Notes under the pieces: model-generated
Databases searched by the model: none
Seen by the model: only the letters and a program-made list of their open reading frames with translations
Told to the model about the DNA's origin: nothing
Assembly (NCBI GenBank): GCA_937892085.1
Contig: CALAVD010000307.1
Span: 1 to 7,960 of the forward strand
DNA length: 7,960 nucleotides
Direction of reading: 5' to 3'
Origin: an uncultured Prevotellaceae bacterium
GTDB taxonomy: Bacteria > Bacteroidota > Bacteroidia > Bacteroidales > Muribaculaceae
Shown here: in pieces, positions 1-5,500 of the stretch
How the letters are laid out: each line of letters begins with the position of its first letter
Position numbering within the stretch: the stretch's first letter is position 1
Translations under genes and position numbers: made by a program

Positions 1-3
1 CTG

Positions 4-585
4 ATGACCATTCTTCACATCAGTGACACGCACGGGTTGCATGGCAGGTTAGGGGTGATGCCTCCAGCCGATGTGATTGTGCATAGTGGCGACTTTGCTC
101 ACAGCGGCACCGAACAAGAAGTGCTTGACTTCCTCAACTGGTTCATTGCGCTTGATTATCCCCACAAAATATTCGTAGTGGGCAACCACGACCTTTGCTT
201 GTGGGATGCCGAAGGCATTGAGGATCTGCCTGCCAATGTGCACCTTTTGCAGGACCGTGGCGTGACTATTGATGGCGTGAAATTCTTCGGCTTGAGTTAT
301 AACCACCCCGAGAACCTTATTCCCAAAAGCGACCTGGATGTGCTCGTAACCCACGAGCCGCCGCTCGAAATACTCGACTACTCGTCGGGAATACATTGGG
401 GCAATCTGCCATTGCGCTATTGCGTGGGAAAAGTCAAACCGCGTTTGCTTCTCTTTGGCCATGCCCATGAGGGTTATGGCACAACCGAGCGCGACGACAT
501 TATTTTCAGCAATGCTTCATTGCTTGATGACTCTAACAAACTTGTCAACGCACCACGACTTATACAAGTGCGTTTGGACAGGTAA
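4..585 (+). CDS. Calcineurin-like metallophosphoesterase (MPPED-like, small)
   Basis: This is a complete 193-residue cytoplasmic metallophosphoesterase with no signal peptide. The family's metal-binding motifs appear in order: SDTHG (D8, H10), HSGDF (D30), GNHD (N61, H62, D63), VTHEPP (H117) and GHAHEGYG (H153, H155). Together these would hold a two-metal centre that hydrolyses phosphomono- or phosphodiesters. The small size, the HISDTHG start and the C-terminal FSNASLLDD...PRLIQV stretch resemble the MPPED1/2-like branch common in Bacteroidetes, whose natural substrate is generally unknown. The ATG at 4 is preferred because family members begin only a few residues before the first motif. The bases before it are too few to show a promoter or ribosome binding site. 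The gene ends in tandem stops (TAATAA). No convincing terminator of its own follows, and it converges on the tRNA-Ser unit. The fold is secure but the substrate cannot be inferred. Confidence 0.93.
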   Translation: MTILHISDTHGLHGRLGVMPPADVIVHSGDFAHSGTEQEVLDFLNWFIALDYPHKIFVVGNHDLCLWDAEGIEDLPANVHLLQDRGVTIDGVKFFGLSYNHPENLIPKSDLDVLVTHEPPLEILDYSSGIHWGNLPLRYCVGKVKPRLLLFGHAHEGYGTTERDDIIFSNASLLDDSNKLVNAPRLIQVRLDR

Positions 586-627
586 TAAGTGAGATTAAAC
601 GAGAACAAGATTAGCTCGGTGCACCCA

Positions 628-661
628 TATAACAAAACAACCGGCCACTTGCGCGGTCGGT
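628..661 (-). terminator. Intrinsic terminator of the tRNA-Ser unit
   Basis: Read on the minus strand, ACCGACC (661-655) pairs with GGCCGGT (646-640), giving a 7-bp GC-rich stem that includes one G-T pair and an 8-base loop. It is followed directly by TGTTTTGTTAT, a U-rich run. It starts 8 bases beyond the tRNA 3' end, as expected for a rho-independent terminator of a single-tRNA transcript. Read on the plus strand the stem has no U-tract, so it is probably not a good terminator for the convergent phosphoesterase gene. Confidence 0.75.
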
Positions 662-668
662 CGTCATG

Positions 669-755
669 CGGAGAGGACAAGATTCGAACTTGCGGTAGAG
701 TTACCCCTACGGCAGTTTAGCAAACTGCTGGTTTCAGCCACTCACCCACCTCTCC
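669..755 (-). tRNA. tRNA-Ser (anticodon GCT)
   Basis: The 87-base tRNA folds cleanly. The acceptor stem is GGAGAGG (755-749) with CCTCTCC (676-670), followed by discriminator G at 669. The anticodon stem is GCAGT/ACTGC around loop TTGCTAA, which places GCT at 721-719 to read AGC/AGU serine codons. The long variable arm (GTAGGG, GTAA loop, CTCTAC) is typical of a class II serine tRNA. The T-arm carries the TTCGAAT loop. The 3' CCA is not encoded: CAT follows the discriminator, so CCA must be added after transcription. The gene has its own promoter and terminator and appears to be transcribed alone. Confidence 0.97.
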
Positions 756-794
756 AGTGCCATTAGTGCTGAATCGTTTTTCACTAAGCGAGTG

Positions 795-825
795 CAAAAT
801 TAGTGCTTTTTTTGTTATCTGCAAA
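795..825 (-). promoter_or_regulatory. Bacteroidetes-type sigma-ABfr promoter for tRNA-Ser
   Basis: On the minus strand, TTTG (825-822) is followed after exactly 19 bases by TAATTTTG (802-795). This matches the Bacteroidetes primary sigma consensus of a -33 TTTG and a -7 TAnnTTTG separated by about 19-21 bases. Transcription should start near 788-790, giving a leader of roughly 33 bases before the tRNA 5' end. The A/T-rich stretch just upstream (about 826-855) could strengthen the promoter. The motif match is read directly from the sequence; its activity is inferred. Confidence 0.85.
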
Positions 826-835
826 GAAATTGTCG

Positions 836-853
836 AAAAAAATTCATTTTTTT
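836..853. other. A7/T7 palindrome in A/T-rich promoter-upstream DNA
   Basis: Seven A's (836-842) and seven T's (847-853) flank TTCA, with the direct repeat TGTCG on either side (831-835 and 853-857). The palindrome lies 10 bases upstream of the -33 box of the tRNA promoter. It could be bent DNA or an UP-like element. With no G-C pairs it would make a poor RNA hairpin. The pattern is visible, but the function is a guess. Confidence 0.3.
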
Positions 854-950
854 GTCGCAAATGCCTTTGAAAAGCAACAAAACAGCCATTGACCTGCCTC
901 AAAATCCCTCATGAAAAGAATTTGGTGGAGTCTATAAGGAAATGCTAAAA

Positions 951-991
951 GACTCAAGTTTATAAAGTTTTAGAACTTTAGAAACTTGAGT
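951..991 (-). terminator. Long hairpin at the end of the two-gene unit, probable terminator
   Basis: The inverted repeat ACTCAAGTTT (952-961) / AAACTTGAGT (982-991) encloses a second 7-bp inverted repeat (963-969 with 974-980) around a TTAG loop. This makes a 17-bp stem with one A-G mismatch. On the minus strand it begins at the last A of the TAA stop codon of the leucine-rich repeat gene and is followed by CTTTTAGCATTT. The T-run is short, so it could serve for termination, for protection of the mRNA 3' end, or both. Nothing else in 856-990 looks like a gene. Confidence 0.65.
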
Positions 992-2571
992 TATTTGTTG
1001 ATGAGTATTTTTTTGTTTTTATTGATATATATACCACTATGGGTAGGAGTGGCTATTCCCAGGTCGCGTCCGTCGATTGTGTACCAGTGGTTGCCGCTGC
1101 ATGTAACATTGCTGGTTACAGCTGAAACTGCGGTGGGAATAGGCTCGCTGGGGATATAGAGCGGGAAAACCGTAAAATTGGCACTCAAACCTCCTTCTGT
1201 ATATGGCTCTATATAGTAATTCTTGAGCTGGCTTGGAACATTCAGTTCCTCTTTTGCAACAGTGTGGCGATTTATGGCGTCTATGCTGTAAGCCTTGCCT
1301 TCCTCGGGCGATGGCAAGTCATCGGGCTGCCCATAAAGCTCATAATCAATCTTGAAACCGCCTGTCAGTCCTTGTCCATTAGTGCCATCATTGTCGGGTG
1401 CTGGGATGTAGAACTCGTCTTCTTCTTTGTAAACCGTCCATTCAACTTTGATGTATTCTTGCGGCTTGGGCTGAACAAAAGCATAGGTTTTCTTATCAAT
1501 TCTACCATGCTGTGCCCGCCCCATAAACGAGCAAGGAATATAAACATTGGGGACATAATTAGCATTCCCGGCAGGTTCGAGCGATGATGTGACCTCGATT
1601 TCAGGGTTCTGCTTGTTGATAAGAGTGCCAGTGATATTGCCATCTTCTATAATGCGGTTCTTCAGTAATTCCGGCGATGCCACATTGCGTAGCACCACCC
1701 AGTTGCTTTGGTCATATTTGTTGCCATGGTGGTTCATAAGTCCTGTAGTCTTCATGTAGTCGATTTCTCCCGGATAGATGCGGTCAGGCATGAGCCATTT
1801 GCTATCATCCTTTGCATATAGACCACCATTTACATCCACATAGACCCCCAAAAGATCATCACACACGGTATACTGCCGTCCCACCACGCCAAAGTTGACA
1901 ATCCACCATAGCGGGTAGCAGTTGTCGTCTTGCACAAGAGGAATCCACGCCACAAACTTCTTGGAATCGACATAATCTTGCAACATGCCCTCGGGAACGT
2001 GGATTGTGGTATGCTGGTTAGTGTTGAACTCCATGCCGCCATGCTCCTCATTGCCAGGCTCGTACACACCATCCCACCATTCAAATGCTTCGAGTTGCTC
2101 CTCGTCGGTCATCAGGAAATACACGTCGGTTACACCCGTGCAATGCGAGAAAGCATGCGCCTGAATCTCGGTCACCGTCGAGGGAATCACCATAGTAGTA
2201 AGCTTTTCACAAAAAGCAAAAGCCTCCTCTTCGATGGTCTCCAGTCCCTCGGGCAAGACTATCGCCTCCATGTTCTCGCACCTACAGAAAGCGTTCTCGC
2301 CGATGCTCGTGATACCCTCGTCAATCCTGACGAAAACGATGGAGGTGTTGTCTTCAAAAGCTCCATCATCTATTCTCACCACATCGCCGTTTTCCAAAGA
2401 CCCCAAGATATGGAGCGTCTGGATGGGAGTAGCCTCGTCCCACCCGGTCACCACATATCCAAGCTCCTGATTAGACCACCGGTAAACCACGCCGTCAACG
2501 ATTGTCTCGTCGGCGGCGCGGCCTACCAATGCGGCCGTAATAAATAGTACAATTATCGTTAATTGTTTCAT
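991..2571 (-). CDS. BspA-like leucine-rich repeat secreted protein
   Basis: This complete 526-residue protein is predicted to be exported. An N-terminal signal peptide (residues 1-19, MKQLTIIVLF core, cleavage likely after GRA) has no lipobox cysteine. Residues 67-153 are four BspA/LRR_5 repeats with a strict 23-residue period (AF pairs at 71, 94, 117 and 140), followed by the usual cap-like HVPEG...YVDSKKFVAW segment at 191-209. Residues 220-480 are a beta-rich region I cannot assign firmly. It contains TVCDDLLGVYVD, GGLYAKDD and DQSNWVVL, phrases that recur in secreted Bacteroidales proteins. The tail (about 482-526) has WYTIDGR...GIYINKNKK, resembling the last strands of Bacteroidetes sorting domains but shorter than the classical T9SS tail. 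Its ATG overlaps the upstream TGA (ATGA), so translation is probably coupled. BspA-like repeats in other species bind host proteins or other bacteria; here binding is inferred only. Confidence 0.9.
   Translation of the reverse strand: MKQLTIIVLFITAALVGRAADETIVDGVVYRWSNQELGYVVTGWDEATPIQTLHILGSLENGDVVRIDDGAFEDNTSIVFVRIDEGITSIGENAFCRCENMEAIVLPEGLETIEEEAFAFCEKLTTMVIPSTVTEIQAHAFSHCTGVTDVYFLMTDEEQLEAFEWWDGVYEPGNEEHGGMEFNTNQHTTIHVPEGMLQDYVDSKKFVAWIPLVQDDNCYPLWWIVNFGVVGRQYTVCDDLLGVYVDVNGGLYAKDDSKWLMPDRIYPGEIDYMKTTGLMNHHGNKYDQSNWVVLRNVASPELLKNRIIEDGNITGTLINKQNPEIEVTSSLEPAGNANYVPNVYIPCSFMGRAQHGRIDKKTYAFVQPKPQEYIKVEWTVYKEEDEFYIPAPDNDGTNGQGLTGGFKIDYELYGQPDDLPSPEEGKAYSIDAINRHTVAKEELNVPSQLKNYYIEPYTEGGLSANFTVFPLYIPSEPIPTAVSAVTSNVTCSGNHWYTIDGRDLGIATPTHSGIYINKNKKILINK
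2113..2373 (-). repeat. Four BspA-type leucine-rich repeats (23-residue period)
   Basis: Residues 67-153 of the 526-residue protein contain units starting IDDGAF, IGENAF, IEEEAF and IQAHAF, each exactly 23 residues after the previous one. The conserved pattern is I-x3-AF-x-x-C/N-x-x-L/I. Cysteines recur at 98, 121 and 144, the same place in units 2-4. Four units is a small array for this family, in which long arrays are common. The repeats probably form a short curved solenoid used for binding. Confidence 0.88.
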
Positions 2572-5500
2572 TGCTTAACAATTCTCTTGACAACGCTGTC
2601 GCCATTGACTGTCGTCGCTCTTACGAAATAAATTCCGTCGTTGAGGCTGCACAGGTTAAGAGTTGCCACATTGTCATCGATGTTCTTAAGTTGCTCGACT
2701 ACCGCCCCGCTCGTGGAGTAAACCACAACCGAAGCGAGGATTTCGCTTGAGCGCACATTGATTACATCCTTAACAAAAGTAGGCGTAATGACAATGCCGC
2801 CACCGTTGGTGCTCACGTCATCAATTCCGCTCGTTTTCACTGTGAGAATCACAGGGTTGTCGAGGTCGCCATATATCACATCGCTTCCCCATTCCAGAGT
2901 TTCGATGATGGAGACAATCACGCCATCGATTACTGTGGCAAAGGTCACTTGCTGTCCCGCCTCATTGGCATTGCCTGCAACGGTAAGCATGTAGTATCCG
3001 TCGTCGGTACCACTTGTCACGCCACGGCATTCATCGCCCACAAAGGCTGCGATGGTCAGAGTATCGACTTGCACGTTATCGACCATAATGTGAGCCACAA
3101 CGTTCATGTTGTCGCTGAACTGATGGTGGTCAACGGGAGTGAATGGTGAGTGTCGCGGAGCTGCCTTCAGCATGGGTGGAGCCTGATAGGTCATAGCATC
3201 GATAAGCGGATAACGGAAAGTCACCTCATGGTCGTTGACCGACTTGTAGTAGTAACCCATGCCAGGGATGACGGCGGTGAGGTCGCCCTCCCACTTGTAG
3301 CCGTCGTAGAACGCCACCTGGGTCTTGCTCTTGACGATGTCACCGCGAGATGGATTGAGGTCGGCAAACGCCTCGTCAAGACTCAAGTTGTAGATTGACA
3401 ACGGACCTATCCAGTTCCAGCCGGGATAGATGGTCTGAGTGGTAGCTTGAACGTCAATTTGCTTACCTACTATGTTGTAGTCAACGTCTGATTTCACTTT
3501 TACCTTGTATAGGTTACCCACATCAACACTCTCGAGGCCAGTAGTTGTCCACTTGGTGCCGCTGTTCATGGCAAATCCCTCCTTGCCCTTAATGGTGTTG
3601 AACACCTTGGCGTGTCCGAACACGCTCTCAAGGTCATTCTTGCCTTCCTCAGGCTGAACATAAAGCGATATCCAGTTCCAGCCTGTCTTGAAGTTTACAA
3701 GCTGCTCAATCTGGTCGCTTGGAGTCCAAGTGACAGGATTGTCGTAGTCACCAACAAGGTCGTTAGGACGATAGGTTATGTTAATAACGTTACCGCCCTG
3801 ACGGGTCACCACGTCACCGAAGACAACACCTTGCTCAGCATCGTAGATGCGGAACACGATAGGCTGGTTCTTAGTGATGTCCTCGAGACCATAGACGGTC
3901 ATGCTCACGAAGTAAGCGTCACGGCTGGTGACCAGCTTGGGCGATGCCACTCCACAGCAAGTGCCGTCAACAAATGCAGCAATTTTGGTATTGGTGTTAC
4001 CACAAATCTTGTCGTCGAAGTAAATCTGTCCGATGATGTTCATCGAGCTTTCATAATCCTCGGGGTTTACGCTCCAGTCAGGTTCGTTGCCGGTGACAGT
4101 TATTGTAAACATTAACGGAGTGCTGATATCATTATCGTTAACAGCGTAAACATAGACTATATGTGTGCCTACAGGAGCGTTGGCACCAATTGTGAAGTCG
4201 ATGGCTGCCGACTCGTTGGTACTCAAAACGCCTGTTGTTACCGATGGGACTATCCAGCTGGGAAGTCCTGAGATGTTGAAGCGTCCGCTCTCACTGCCCT
4301 TATTGCGCAGAGTGGCCCACATGTTGACCTCGCTCAACCGGTCTTTCTCAACAGTGAGCGACTTTTCTTCCCACTCAAGCGTGTTGTAGTCAACCACGGC
4401 ACTCCACGTTATGGGCTCCGACACATTGTTCTGCATGTCGCGCACATTCTTGACGATAAATGTGAGCAAGTTGCCCTGCATGCGTGCTGGTAAGGTATTG
4501 AGGTTGATGTAAATTTCGTTGCTCGACGCAGTGAAGTCGAAGTCTAAATTCTGCTTGAGCGGTGCAGTGCGCAGTGCCGGTGCCGTAGAGGCTTGAGTGA
4601 CACCGTCGGCAACGGCTTGACCTAAGACATAATCTCCCAGTCGTGGAGCCTTGTTGTCGAGGCTGAACTCAGTGATTATGTTGCCGTTGGCATCAAGCAC
4701 AGCGTGCTCCATGGGGTAGTAGGCGACCAGTCCTGACACATCGGCGGTGTCAACCTGGTTGTAGCGGTTGGCGATGACCGAAGTGCCGTCGCAAGCCACA
4801 TTCCATACCCGCAGCTCATCAATGTCGCCGGTGAAGTAGTACTGCTCCTCAAGGATCTGCGGCTGCTCCCCGTTGCGCTTGAGTATCGAGCCAATGTACA
4901 TATAATCGCCTGCGGTGGCTGGCACATCCTGCTCCGGCAGAGTCTTCACCGCCTGACCGTCAAGATAGACCACTGCACTCACGCCGCGATGCACATTCAG
5001 TGCCACATGGTGCCAATTGCCGTCGTTATAGTCAACGTTGGTGAGCACAATGGGCAGCCCATTGCTTGTGAGCGACGATATCGAGTCGTTGTAGGTGTGC
5101 AGTATCATTGAATTGTCGTAGTCGAAGCCTAACGACAGACAATCGGTTACCGAGAATAAAGTTGCGCGTGCGTTCTTGCCTTTCTCGCCACGGAACCAAG
5201 TCTCAATCACATAGCTATCGGTTGAGCGAGGAGAAATGGTGCCGGTAGGAATCTTGATAGAGTGTGCTCCATCGAGATGTGCTGCGAGATTGGTGTTTTC
5301 AATGTTCCAAGTCTCGGCAGGCAGGTGGATGTTGCGTGCCCGGGCATAGTCGGTGACCACGGTACCGTGACCCTCGTTCATTTTCCAGTAAGCTGCAAGA
5401 CCAGGCATGTAGGGTGCCACCGCCTCGTCCTTAGTGGCAAGCATCGCACGGGTGGGATTATTCTTGTTCCAAATCACAAACTCATGCATCATGCCCGTGA

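Noticed and set aside
640..760. tRNA-Ser as an attachment site of an integrated element
   Set aside because: No integrase, no duplicated tRNA 3' end and no phage or mobile genes are visible on either side. The phosphoesterase beside the 3' end looks like ordinary chromosome.
831..857. A7/T7 palindrome as an intrinsic terminator
   Set aside because: The stem has no G-C pairs and the longer GC-containing hairpin at 951-991 already ends the upstream unit.
474..902. Short minus-strand open frames at 49-468, 474-680 and 717-902
   Set aside because: The first two overlap the phosphoesterase gene antisense. The second and third also run through the tRNA or its promoter. None resembles a protein family.
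1930..2547. 205-residue plus-strand open frame opposite the leucine-rich repeat gene
   Set aside because: It is antisense to the leucine-rich repeats, whose 23-residue period proves the minus-strand frame is real. No domain or promoter is seen.
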